64,000 nucleotides of DNA from an uncultured Oscillospiraceae bacterium (lineage in GTDB: Bacteria; Bacillota; Clostridia; Oscillospirales; Oscillospiraceae), in assembly GCA_934589145.1 (NCBI GenBank), contig CAKTNW010000004.1, positions 1-64,000 on the forward strand, in the 5' to 3' direction. Made by a program: the position numbers and the translations under genes. Below the pieces are notes generated by a model that was given only the letters and a program-made list of their open reading frames with translations, did no database searches and was not told where the DNA came from. Shown piece after piece: positions 41,962-48,460 of the stretch. The first letter of the stretch is position 1. Every line of letters starts with the position of its first letter.

Positions 41962-42648
41962 TCAGTCCTCATACTCCGGGGCCTTGCCCTGGTAGATGTT
42001 CTGCATCTCGCGATCCACCTCGTAGATGGCGTCGCTGCACAGCCGCAGGCGGTTGCTCTCCGCCGGGCCCCAGTGCCGGTCGGACTTATACCGCAGCTCG
42101 TGCTCCAGGCTGGCCCACATGTCCATGGCGATGGTGCGCAGCTGGATCTCCACCGGCAGCTTCAGCGTCCCCTCGGAGATGACGATGGGCACCTCTACGA
42201 TCAGGTGCAGGCTGCGATAGCCGGTCTCCTTGGGCTCCTTGATATAGTCGGCCTCGCGGATGACGCGGAAGGACTCCGTCCGGGTCAGCAGGCTCCGCAG
42301 ATAGTAGATGTCGTCCAGATAGTTGCAGATGACCCGCACGCCCGCCATGTCCTGGATGTGGGCGTAGATGTTGTCGATGGTCAGGTCATAGCCCCGGCGC
42401 TTCAGCTTTTTGGCGGCGCTCTCCAGTGTCTTGATGCGGTGCTCGATGTGGTGAATGGGGGAGTGGTCGTACAGGCTGGCGAATTCCTCGTCCAGGATCT
42501 CCATCTGGGTCACGGCGATCTTCAGCGCACTGCGGTACAGGTGCTTCACCCGTACCATCCCGGCGGCCATCTCCTTTATTTCCGGCGTCAGCTCCTCGGC
42601 GATGGAAATATCCCGCAGCTCGATGCTGCCGCTTTTTTCGATCATCAT
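41962..42648 (-). CDS. Small alarmone synthetase (RelA/SpoT-domain GTP pyrophosphokinase)
   Basis: Makes (p)ppGpp from ATP and GTP or GDP. The 228-residue protein consists only of the synthetase domain of the YjbM/YwaC (SAS) group, lacking hydrolase and regulatory domains. Visible family parts are HHIEHRIKTLESAAKKLKR, the G-loop region DMAGVRVICNYLDDIY, KETGYRSLHLIVEVP and VEIQLRTIAMDMWASLEHE with the catalytic Glu. The ATG at 42648 follows AAGGAG. Its promoter has a perfect -10. It lies beside the candidate toxin-antitoxin locus and the tRNA used by the integrated element, a stress-related neighbourhood, though a functional link is only inferred. Confidence 0.93.
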   Translation of the reverse strand: MMIEKSGSIELRDISIAEELTPEIKEMAAGMVRVKHLYRSALKIAVTQMEILDEEFASLYDHSPIHHIEHRIKTLESAAKKLKRRGYDLTIDNIYAHIQDMAGVRVICNYLDDIYYLRSLLTRTESFRVIREADYIKEPKETGYRSLHLIVEVPIVISEGTLKLPVEIQLRTIAMDMWASLEHELRYKSDRHWGPAESNRLRLCSDAIYEVDREMQNIYQGKAPEYED

Positions 42649-42679
42649 AGGCGCACTCCTTCTATCCTCATTGTTAAAT

Positions 42680-42708
42680 ATTATACTATGTGCGGTCGGG
42701 GAACGCAA
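42680..42708 (-). promoter_or_regulatory. Promoter of the alarmone synthetase gene
   Basis: Leftward TTGCGT (42708-42703), 17 bases, perfect TATAAT (42685-42680). Confidence 0.75.
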
Positions 42709-42745
42709 GTCAATAAAAATTGCCGCTTTTTTCTGTTTTGCACTA

Positions 42746-42773
42746 TTGACAAATGGCAAAAGTTTGATATAAT
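42746..42773 (+). promoter_or_regulatory. Promoter of tRNA-Ser
   Basis: Perfect TTGACA (42746-42751), 16 bases, perfect TATAAT (42768-42773), about 33 bases before the tRNA. Confidence 0.88.
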
Positions 42774-42806
42774 AAATGATGCTGTGCTTCGCAGCGAATT
42801 GAATAT

Positions 42807-42898
42807 GCAGTGGTATCGAAGAGGTCATAACGAGCACGACTGGAAATCGTGTTGTCGTCAAAAGCGGCACGAGGGTTCGAATCCCTCCCACTGCGCCA
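42807..42898 (+). tRNA. tRNA-Ser (GGA anticodon)
   Basis: A class II tRNA of 92 bases with encoded CCA. The acceptor stem GCAGTGG pairs with CCACTGC. The anticodon stem CACGA/TCGTG encloses the loop CTGGAAA (anticodon GGA, reading UCC and UCU). A long variable arm is present, as expected for serine, and the T arm is GAGGG-TTCGAAT-CCCTC. The last 23 bases form one end of the attachment site of the integrated element, which has restored the tRNA. Confidence 0.95.
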
Positions 42899-42949
42899 AC
42901 GGAAAAGTCCCGAAAACACAAGGTTTTCGGGACTTTTTGCTATGCGGAT
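42876..42949. repeat. Left attachment site (attL), 74-bp direct repeat
   Basis: The 74 bases from TTCGAATCCCTCCCACTGCG to GCTATGCGGAT are repeated exactly at 50124-50197. They cover the end of the T arm, the acceptor stem and CCA of tRNA-Ser plus its complete terminator (stem 42903-42917 with 42923-42937, then T5). Such a long perfect identity suggests a recent insertion. Confidence 0.95.
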
Positions 42950-42977
42950 TTGGGGCGTTCACCCTTTATTTCCCCCT

Positions 42978-44237
42978 TTACAGGTTTCGGACGCCCTTGA
43001 TGTAGGATTCCATGCGGGCGGCGCTGGCCTGTTTCATCTGGTCGGTGACGTGGCCGTACACGTCCAGGGTGAAAGCTGCCGTTGCGTGGCCCAGGTTTCC
43101 CTGTACCGTCTTGATATCATCACCGGAGCGGATAGCAGCCACGGCGTAGCTGTGGCGCAGATCGTGAAAGCGGGCATCAGGGCGGCCGATGCTGGCCACG
43201 ATCCGCTTGAACTTCTTCGTGACTGTCCAGGACACCAGGTGCCCGCCGATCTCGTTGGTGAACACGTACCCGGCGGGATTGTCCCACAGCTCACCGGCCC
43301 GGAGCTGCCAGGCGGTCTGCTGCTTGCGGTGCTGCCGCAGCAGTTCCATGATGGAGGGCGCGGGCGTGATGGTGCGGGGCTTGTCGTTCTTCAAGGGCAC
43401 AAGTCGGTACTGGCCGCCGGGCTTCTTCTCCCGCTGGAGCTGCTGCTTTATCAGGATCGTACCGGCGGCGAAGTCTACACAGGGCCACGTCAGGCCCAGC
43501 ACTTCGCCCTCACGCATACCGGTGAACAGCGTCACCGTATACAGCGTTTCGAACTCGTGGCCCCGGATGGCTTCCAGAAAGGCCCGCGTTTCCCGCTCGT
43601 CTAAGGGGTGCAGCTCTGGCCGCTCGACACGGGGCAGGGTACAGGCATCCGCCGGATTAAAGCGTATCAGACCGGCGGCTATGGCCTGCTGCAAGGCCTT
43701 GTGGAGTACCCCGTGGATGTTCTTGATGGTCTTAGGGGACAGGGGCGCGGCCTCGTACACAATGCGCCCGCCGCGCCTGACAATCTCGCCCGCCTGGTTC
43801 CGCTTCGGCACCTGCTGGCCGGTCTTGGCAAGCTGGTTGTAAAACTGCTGAATGGTGGGGGTGTCCAGAGCCTCCAGGCGTACCGCGCCGATGGCGGGCT
43901 TGATGTGGTTGGCGATCTGTGTCTTGTAGGAGACCACCGTGTGAGGCTTGACGCCGCCCAGGTAGGTATCTGCTCAGGTGTCCATCCACTGGCCCACCGT
44001 CTGTTTGCTGGGGGCTATGTAGGTGCCGCTGTCGATGGACGTCACCACCGCCGCCAGCTTCTGCGATACCTCCCGCTGTGTCTTGCCGGTGATGGTGCGC
44101 TGCACCTGCTTGCCGGTGCCTGGATCACGTCCGGCGGTGTACCGCGCCTCCCACCACTCGTATTTCTTGCCGGTCTTTTTATCGACCTTGGTTTTCTTCC
44201 TGATGTTGCCCATGCCACGCGCATTTCTCCCGGCCAT
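42978..44237 (-). pseudogene. int: Tyrosine recombinase (integrase) interrupted by an in-frame TGA
   Basis: The reading frame encodes 419 residues of a Tn916/phage-type integrase. It has an N-terminal AP2-like arm-binding part (about 10-60, KYEWWEARYTAGRDPGTGKQ), a SAM-like core-binding domain (about 85-180) and a catalytic domain with Arg in FTGMREGEVLGL, HDLRHSYA, the GNLGHAT histidine and the final Tyr in TLDVYGHV. All catalytic residues are present. Codon 88 (43976-43974) is TGA where the context QWMDT-stop-ADTYLGG strongly suggests a former TGG (Trp). Both sides stay in the same frame. Either the enzyme is dead, or an internal start or readthrough gives activity. The start ATG at 44237 follows AAAGGAG. 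Confidence 0.88.
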
Positions 44238-44297
44238 GGTGAAAAAACTCCTTTCCAAAACGGCCCCGGTATGCTATAATAGGCATACGGAGACCTT

Positions 44298-44358
44298 GCA
44301 TTTGTTGTGTGTGGTTTTCCTGCTGTCCCGCCTGTGGCCGCTATCCACGGGCGGGATT
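44298..44358. repeat. Shared leader repeat upstream of the integrase (inverted copy)
   Basis: About 60 bases, read leftward from AATCCCGCCCGTGGATAGCG to ACAAATGC, are nearly identical to 47573-47631, which lies in the same orientation relative to rep. The block folds as CCCGCC-TGTGG with CCAC-GGGCGGG. Here it lies between the ribbon-helix-helix gene and the integrase start. Confidence 0.75.
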
Positions 44359-44375
44359 TTTCTATACTTGTGATT

Positions 44376-44417
44376 GTGCCCGAATTGGGCACGGCCCGGC
44401 GGCTGCTCCCGCCGGGC
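44376..44417. terminator. Palindrome plus hairpin, copy 1
   Basis: A perfect palindrome GTGCCCGAATTGGGCAC (44376-44392) is followed by the hairpin GCCCGGCGG/CCGCCGGGC (44394-44417). It stands directly after the stop of the leftward gene at 44418. The same pair of structures is found at 45200-45241, and the palindrome again at 48679. Confidence 0.65.
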
Positions 44418-44612
44418 TTATTGCTTTTCTTGATCCCGGTCAAGGGTTTCGTCAATCGCCCGATTGATAAAGGCGTTGACGCTTTCCCCCATGGCTTCGG
44501 CGTGGGCTTTCAGGGTGTCCTTTTTGCCCTTTGCCATGGTTACATTGATACGATCATAGTTGTTTTTGACGTACTTATTAACGGCCCTCTGGTTGGCCTT
44601 TGTAACTGCCAA
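44418..44612 (-). CDS. Ribbon-helix-helix DNA-binding protein
   Basis: A 64-residue protein with the RHH pattern: a short strand DRINVTMAKG, then helices KKDTLKAHAEAMGES and VNAFINRAIDETLDRD. Such proteins bind DNA as dimers and act as repressors or as accessory factors for recombination or nicking. I chose TTG at 44612, since AAGGAGG ends 7 bases upstream; the frame upstream has no credible start. Three similar dyads directly upstream (44697-44780) look like its own operators. Confidence 0.78.
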   Translation of the reverse strand: MAVTKANQRAVNKYVKNNYDRINVTMAKGKKDTLKAHAEAMGESVNAFINRAIDETLDRDQEKQ

Positions 44613-44696
44613 GGCTTGGCCTCCTTTCTTCGTTATCGCGGTGGCTGCCGAAAAACGCAGCCACCCTTCCAGTGTAGCTATATTATAGTAGAAAAG

Positions 44697-44780
44697 TATA
44701 TTGATGTAAATATACAATCTCTACAAATATATTGGCGTAAATATGTTTATAATGTCAATATACATATTGGTGTAAATATG
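44697..44780. promoter_or_regulatory. Three dyad operators between divergent element genes
   Basis: Three similar 18-base dyads of the form YATATT-GRYGTA-AATATR lie at 44697-44714, 44728-44745 and 44763-44780, about 31 and 35 bases apart. A leftward -35 TTGACA (44759-44754) lies between the second and third, and rightward TATAAT (44748-44753) and TATACT (44782-44787) are present. The spacing fits cooperative binding of the adjacent ribbon-helix-helix protein. Iterons for replication are an alternative. The rest of the gap to 44918 shows nothing further. Confidence 0.7.
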
Positions 44781-44918
44781 CTATACTAAGACCATAGATT
44801 AAGGGAGCGGCCTTAAACAAGCCACGATCGGGCGGCAGACCTACTGGTGAAAAGCCCCTTGAGCGCTCAATACATTCCAGACGCCGCCCAGCTCCCCACA
44901 TAACAAGGAGGATCACAT

Positions 44919-45188
44919 ATGAGCACCAACGAAATGGAACGCAAGGCGCGGGAGCTGCGCCAGCTGCAAGCCCTGATCGAAGAAGCCCAGCAGGAGGCCG
45001 AAGCCCTCAAGGACGCCATCAAGGCGGCAATGGGGGACGCGGAGACGATCACCGCCGGGGAGTACAAGATCACCTGGAAGAACGTCACCAGCGCCCGCAT
45101 CGACACCGGGGCGCTGCGTAAGGCCCTGCCGGATGTGGCCGTAGCGTTCACCAAAGAAACCACCGTCCGGCGGTTCTGCGTGGCCTGA
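44919..45188 (+). CDS. Phage-type hypothetical protein with coiled coil
   Basis: An 89-residue protein: a helical coiled-coil start (about 1-45, ELRQLQALIEEAQQEAEALKDAIKAAMG) followed by a small beta domain (TITAGEYKITWKNVTSARIDTGALRKALPDV) ending in a basic VRRFCVA. Sequences with this plan occur in many phages and mobile elements, often as the C-terminal part of, or beside, YqaJ-type exonucleases, but the function is not known. GGAGG precedes the ATG. It is the first rightward gene after the operator region and is closed by a palindrome-hairpin pair. Confidence 0.7.
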   Translation: MSTNEMERKARELRQLQALIEEAQQEAEALKDAIKAAMGDAETITAGEYKITWKNVTSARIDTGALRKALPDVAVAFTKETTVRRFCVA

Positions 45189-45199
45189 TGGCCCGCAAT

Positions 45200-45241
45200 G
45201 TGCCCGAATTGGGCACACAGCCCGGCGGCAGCAGCCGCCGG
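45200..45241. terminator. Palindrome plus hairpin, copy 2
   Basis: A perfect palindrome GTGCCCGAATTGGGCAC (45200-45216) is followed by the hairpin GCCCGGCGGC/GCCGCCGGGC (45220-45243 region). It lies between the stops of two convergent genes. It has the same order and orientation as copy 1 at 44376. Confidence 0.65.
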
Positions 45242-45249
45242 GCGTGGGG

Positions 45250-45807
45250 TTAGTCTTGCTTATCTTCTGAAATATTGTCGCTACCCTCATTTGCTTTTTT
45301 AAGCTTTAGATATTCTGCGTATGCTTCCCACTTTTCAAATTCTCTGTCCATCCGTTCTTCTTCACGTGCTTCTGCCATCTGAGCAAGCTTGTCGGCGTTA
45401 TAGCGGATATATGAGAAAATGCTCTCTTTGAACGCAAGATATTCTTCAGGAGTTATATAACCTGAGCCGAGTTGCACCGACCCAAATACAATTTTCTTGC
45501 CTGACGAATATACGCTGATCTCATAATTTAGCTTTCGCAGTAGATTTTGAAAAGTCGGGTCAATCAAGCCATCGTCTGCAACGTCCTTTGTCCATCCTAA
45601 TAACCAATCTGGCGTTGTGCACAATGCGCTTGAAAGCGCCTCAAGGCGCTGCATCGGAAGATTTTTTATGCCTCCGGTTTCATAACGCTGTAGCGTAGAC
45701 TTGCTAATGCCCGCTTCATCTGCTACTTCTTGCAGGCTGAGACCGAGTTCATTTCGGCGTGCTTTCATTCGCTCGGCAATAGCGTCAAGTAGACGTTCAT
45801 TCCTCAT
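45250..45807 (-). CDS. CI-like Xre-family repressor
   Basis: A 185-residue regulator with an N-terminal Xre helix-turn-helix (about 8-65: LLDAIAERMKARRNELGLSLQEVADEAGISKSTLQRYETG in pieces) and a C-terminal oligomerisation part ending in a charged coiled coil (about 125-180). It lacks a LexA/CI-type self-cleaving peptidase motif. It is divergent from the Cro-like gene, with three matching operators in the 157-base gap between them, the arrangement of a lysogeny-type switch. The ATG at 45807 follows AAAGGAG. Codon use is more AT-rich than in the neighbours. Confidence 0.88.
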   Translation of the reverse strand: MRNERLLDAIAERMKARRNELGLSLQEVADEAGISKSTLQRYETGGIKNLPMQRLEALSSALCTTPDWLLGWTKDVADDGLIDPTFQNLLRKLNYEISVYSSGKKIVFGSVQLGSGYITPEEYLAFKESIFSYIRYNADKLAQMAEAREEERMDREFEKWEAYAEYLKLKKANEGSDNISEDKQD

Positions 45808-45851
45808 AACGGATGCTCCTTTTCTCTTTAACTTGATAATAGTCCGGGCGG

Positions 45852-45946
45852 CCCAAATAGTCAACAAAATTTTCAAAAAAGTTGCATTTTTGGGTTGACG
45901 GGGCAGTTATCTTGTGGTAGCATCTATTTAATCCCAAATACGCAAC
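45852..45946. promoter_or_regulatory. CI/Cro-type operator region
   Basis: Three copies of a 14-base motif, consensus CCCAAATAYGCAAC, lie at 45852-45865, 45881-45894 (inverted) and 45933-45946. A fourth lies at 46163-46176, just after the Cro-like gene. The rightward promoter TTGACG (45895-45900), 17 bases, TAGCAT (45918-45923) starts directly beside the inverted copy, so binding there would block it. Confidence 0.78.
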
Positions 45947-45964
45947 ACGAGGAGGTGGAATTTT

Positions 45965-46159
45965 ATGAATGCAAATATGCTTCGCGCGAAGATTAAAGAA
46001 AACGGCTTGACACAGAAAGACGTATCGGAAAGGATTGGAATGTCCGAAAACTCACTTAGTAGAAAGATTTGCGGCAAACGTGACTTTTCCTTGTCAGAAA
46101 TTATGACCCTTTGCGCCGTGCTGTCTATCGAACGACCTCAAGATATTTTTTTCAGTTGA
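45965..46159 (+). CDS. Cro-like Xre helix-turn-helix protein
   Basis: A 64-residue protein consisting of little more than a helix-turn-helix (KIKENGLTQKDVSERIG, MSENSLSRKICGKRDFS) with the plan of phage Cro and of clostridial element regulators. GAGGAGGTGG precedes the ATG. It is divergent from the CI-like gene and flanked on both sides by the CCCAAATAYGCAAC motif. It would oppose the CI-like protein and set expression of xis and rep. Confidence 0.85.
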   Translation: MNANMLRAKIKENGLTQKDVSERIGMSENSLSRKICGKRDFSLSEIMTLCAVLSIERPQDIFFS

Positions 46160-46259
46160 CGTCCCAAATATGCAACAAACAAGAGAAGTGCAACAGTCAA
46201 AATCCCAGGTCGTCCGGCCCGGCGGCCCGGCGGATCAGGCGCGGGAGGGGGGTGAGTTG

Positions 46260-46460
46260 ATGGAGCGAGTAGCCTTGAGCGTGACCGAGGCGGCCAAGCT
46301 ACTGGGGGTGTCCCCGAAGCTGGTCTATAACCTGTGCCACGCGGAGGGGTTCCCGGCGTTCCGGGTGGGCAGCCGTACCGTGGTGTCCCGCGTGGGCCTT
46401 GAGCGCTGGGTGGAAGAACAGGCAGAAAAACAAAGCGGCCTTGCCGTGGGAACATTGTAA
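46260..46460 (+). CDS. Excisionase-like helix-turn-helix protein
   Basis: A 66-residue MerR-type small DNA-binding protein of the excisionase/AlpA group: ALSVTEAAKLLGVSPKLVYNLCHAEGFPAF followed (after a break) by VGSRTVVSRVGLERWVEEQAE. In integrative elements such proteins steer the integrase towards excision. The ATG at 46260 is chosen, with GGAGGGGGG upstream. The reading frame is open further back over the operator motif but has no ribosome site there. Confidence 0.8.
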   Translation: MERVALSVTEAAKLLGVSPKLVYNLCHAEGFPAFRVGSRTVVSRVGLERWVEEQAEKQSGLAVGTL

Positions 46461-46473
46461 AGGAGAAAAGAGT

Positions 46474-46740
46474 ATGGTCAAATTAGCACTTGAAGCAATC
46501 GAAGCCGCAAGCTGCGGCTGTACGCTTCGTGACTTCGAGGCGCTTGTGGTAAACACGACGCCGATGATTGAGGAAGCCAGGGAGGATGTAATGAAGATCA
46601 TCCGGGGTGAAGTCAAGCTGAAAGAAACGGACGACGACCAGGCGGCCCTTATGGGCTATGGCGTTGCCTGCCAGTCCCTGGGCTTCCAGAACGGCTTCCG
46701 ACTGGCTGTCCGCATGATGGCCGAGTGTATGATGGATTAG
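46474..46740 (+). CDS. Hypothetical element protein
   Basis: An 88-residue acidic, helical protein not recognised as any family. A Cys pair near the start (ASCGCTLRDFEALVV) and a helical C-terminus (LMGYGVACQSLGFQNGFRLAVRMMAECMM) are its visible features. AAAGGAG precedes the ATG. It lies 13 bases after xis and 11 before the next gene, so it belongs to a right-hand operon that leads to rep. The end resembles phage proteins with a repeated YxxGxxxGF helix, which gives no function. Confidence 0.65.
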   Translation: MVKLALEAIEAASCGCTLRDFEALVVNTTPMIEEAREDVMKIIRGEVKLKETDDDQAALMGYGVACQSLGFQNGFRLAVRMMAECMMD

Positions 46741-46751
46741 GAGGTATCACA

Positions 46752-47030
46752 ATGGAATATCATGGTAACTTTAGCGCAGCCAGCAGACAGGGCGAAAAGG
46801 TAGAAACGCGCTATATGTATGCGCCGGGCATCGGTGCAACTCTTACAGCGGCCCCACGCGATCACTGGAGCACCGAAAAGGCCGGCAATGCGGCGGAGGT
46901 GGAGGAATACAGTCTGGAAATGGCCCATCTGCTGTTTGAGCAGCTGACGCCGTATAATCAGCATGAGATCATCGTCATGCTGATGGAGCTTGCCAACGAC
47001 ACCGGCGCGGCGGAAGCCGTGAGAGATTAA
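46752..47030 (+). CDS. Hypothetical element protein
   Basis: A 92-residue protein with a disordered first half and a helical second half (VEEYSLEMAHLLFEQLTPYNQHEIIVMLMELAND). No family is recognised. The GAGGTATCACA site before the ATG is acceptable. It overlaps nothing and keeps tight spacing in the xis-rep operon. The second half resembles short helical proteins common in clostridial elements and could be a small adaptor, but that is a guess. Confidence 0.6.
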   Translation: MEYHGNFSAASRQGEKVETRYMYAPGIGATLTAAPRDHWSTEKAGNAAEVEEYSLEMAHLLFEQLTPYNQHEIIVMLMELANDTGAAEAVRD

Positions 47031-47042
47031 CAGGAGATACTT

Positions 47043-47441
47043 ATGGACGAAAACGAAATGATTATGACCGATGAAGAGCTTATGGTGGCGTGTGAACTCG
47101 CTCCCTACAATCGGGAGTCGACACTTATTCCTCTGCTGCTGGAGGCGTCTTGCGCTGCCAAGGTGGCCGCTCCCTATGTCCGACGGCTCAGTACAGTACA
47201 GGAGCGGGCGGTCTTTGCGCTGCATTTAATGTACTTGCTGGGCGTCCAGCGCGGCGCAGAGGCATACCGCAGCGCGATCCAGCCGGAGAAAGACGTTTCG
47301 TGGCTGCCCTGTATGCAGGACGAAGGAGATACGGAGGACACCATAGAAGAGATTGCAGAGCGCAAAATGACAGACCTCAACGAAATCACCCGCTTATTCG
47401 GCTTTAGCTTCTTGGAGAAAGGGGCGGCTATTCTTGTCTGA
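47043..47441 (+). CDS. Hypothetical element protein
   Basis: A 132-residue mostly helical acidic protein without recognised domains. Visible parts are EELMVACELAPYNRESTLIPLLLEA, a central FALHLMYLLGVQRGAEAYRSAI and an acidic stretch (DEGDTEDTIEEIAERK). AGGAG precedes the ATG. The central motif, a helix with LGxxxGAEAY, resembles that of the gene at 46474, so the two could be distantly related or bind the same partner. Its stop overlaps a further small frame starting at 47434. Confidence 0.6.
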   Translation: MDENEMIMTDEELMVACELAPYNRESTLIPLLLEASCAAKVAAPYVRRLSTVQERAVFALHLMYLLGVQRGAEAYRSAIQPEKDVSWLPCMQDEGDTEDTIEEIAERKMTDLNEITRLFGFSFLEKGAAILV

Positions 47442-47574
47442 CACAGCGGCCCGGCGGCTTGCCGCCATGCTGACAGAGGCGCAGCGGGCACAGATCGTCC
47501 AGCTGGCGCAGATCATCACCAGTCCGGCGGCTGCATCCGCCGGAGCGTGTACGGCCCAGACGCCGGTTAAGTAA
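47434..47574 (+). CDS. Possible 46-residue protein overlapping the previous gene
   Basis: A frame from TTG 47434 with AAAGGGG 9 bases upstream overlaps the end of the preceding gene by 8 bases. The product (MSDTAARRLAAMLTEAQRAQ...) is a helix with an Ala-rich tail and no recognised family. The overlap and ribosome site favour a real gene; the short length and GC-rich composition do not. It fills a gap that otherwise has no gene before rep. Confidence 0.4.
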   Translation: MSDTAARRLAAMLTEAQRAQIVQLAQIITSPAAASAGACTAQTPVK

Positions 47575-47631
47575 TCCCGCCCGTGGATAGCGGCCACAGG
47601 CGAGGACAGCAGGAAACCACACAACAGATGC
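47573..47631. repeat. Shared leader repeat upstream of rep
   Basis: About 60 bases, from AATCCCGCCCGTGGATAGCG to ACAGATGC, are nearly identical to the leftward copy upstream of the integrase (44298-44358). It folds into a hairpin with arms CCCGCC(C/T)GTGG. Confidence 0.75.
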
Positions 47632-47680
47632 AGCGGCCACAGCCCCTAAGGCGCGCGCCCAGGGGAAAGGCCGCTGCATC
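47627..47680. promoter_or_regulatory. Large hairpin before rep, candidate replication origin
   Basis: GATGCAGCGGCC (47627-47638) pairs perfectly with GGCCGCTGCATC (47669-47680). Inside, CCCCT (47643-47647) pairs with AGGGG (47661-47665), giving a cruciform-forming structure 25 bases before the rep ATG. Origins nicked by HUH Rep proteins commonly have such a hairpin near the gene. The nick sequence itself cannot be identified by eye. Confidence 0.5.
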
Positions 47681-47704
47681 TTTCCACATCACAGGGTACT
47701 TACT

Positions 47705-48460
47705 ATGGCAAAACGTAAAAAGACCATTATCGCCGGGCGTATTCGCAAGACGGTGATCTATACCGCGCCGGAGTCTCAGGACAGCCCGCGAGTACGGGCG
47801 GCCAAGTCCAAGGCCACCAGCGCCGCGCAAAAGGCCATGAACGACAAAACGGCCCGCGGGCGGCTTGAACTGCTGCTGGCCTGTAACTTCACCGGGAAAG
47901 ATTTGTTCCTGACGCTGACCTATCGGGACGGTGACGTACCGGCCACCCGCAAGGAGGCCGTGCAGAACGTCCGGCGGTTCCTGGCTGATCTCCGCAAGTC
48001 CCGGCGGCTGCGGGGCGTGAGCCTCCGCTACATCTACACCACCGAGGACAAGCACGGAGACGGGCGGCTGCATCATCATGTCATGATGTCCGCCACCGGC
48101 CACGACATGGAGGAAGTCCGCAGCCTGTGGCCCTTCGGTGATATCGTCGACATGGAGCCGGTAGGCTGCCGGGAATACGACCAGTGGGCGGCCTACATGA
48201 CCAAGGAGAGCGTAGAGGGGCGGCCCGTAGGCGCTCAGATGTGGACGTGCTCCAAGGGCCTGGCACGGCCCGTGGTGGTGTCGGAGTATGTGCCGAACGA
48301 TACGGCCCTGGGTGTGCCGGTTGGCTGCCACGTCATGGAGCGTGAGGAGCGCATGACGGAGTTCGGCAGCTATCAGTATGTCAAGTACAAAGTCCCCATG
48401 AATTACCGGGACGATCACCTATCAGTGCCACAAGGCCGGGGCCTTGTTTCTTACTTGTAG
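47705..48460 (+). CDS. rep: HUH-type replication initiator (rolling-circle Rep)
   Basis: A 251-residue Rep-class endonuclease that would nick the element's origin and stay attached to the 5' end while the strand is displaced. The three motifs are in order: LFLTLTY (67-73), the metal-binding RLHHHVMM with His123 and His125, and Y164-MT-K167 in WAAYMTKE. The first 60 residues are basic. No helicase domain is present. A large hairpin and a repeat shared with the integrase leader lie just upstream. No ribosome site stronger than AGGG is seen. A role as a relaxase in transfer is also possible. Confidence 0.82.
   Translation: MAKRKKTIIAGRIRKTVIYTAPESQDSPRVRAAKSKATSAAQKAMNDKTARGRLELLLACNFTGKDLFLTLTYRDGDVPATRKEAVQNVRRFLADLRKSRRLRGVSLRYIYTTEDKHGDGRLHHHVMMSATGHDMEEVRSLWPFGDIVDMEPVGCREYDQWAAYMTKESVEGRPVGAQMWTCSKGLARPVVVSEYVPNDTALGVPVGCHVMEREERMTEFGSYQYVKYKVPMNYRDDHLSVPQGRGLVSYL

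Noticed and set aside
44697-44780. CRISPR-like reading of the three AT-rich repeats
   Set aside because: Only three imperfect 18-base dyads at unequal spacing upstream of a DNA-binding protein gene; an operator set explains them better.
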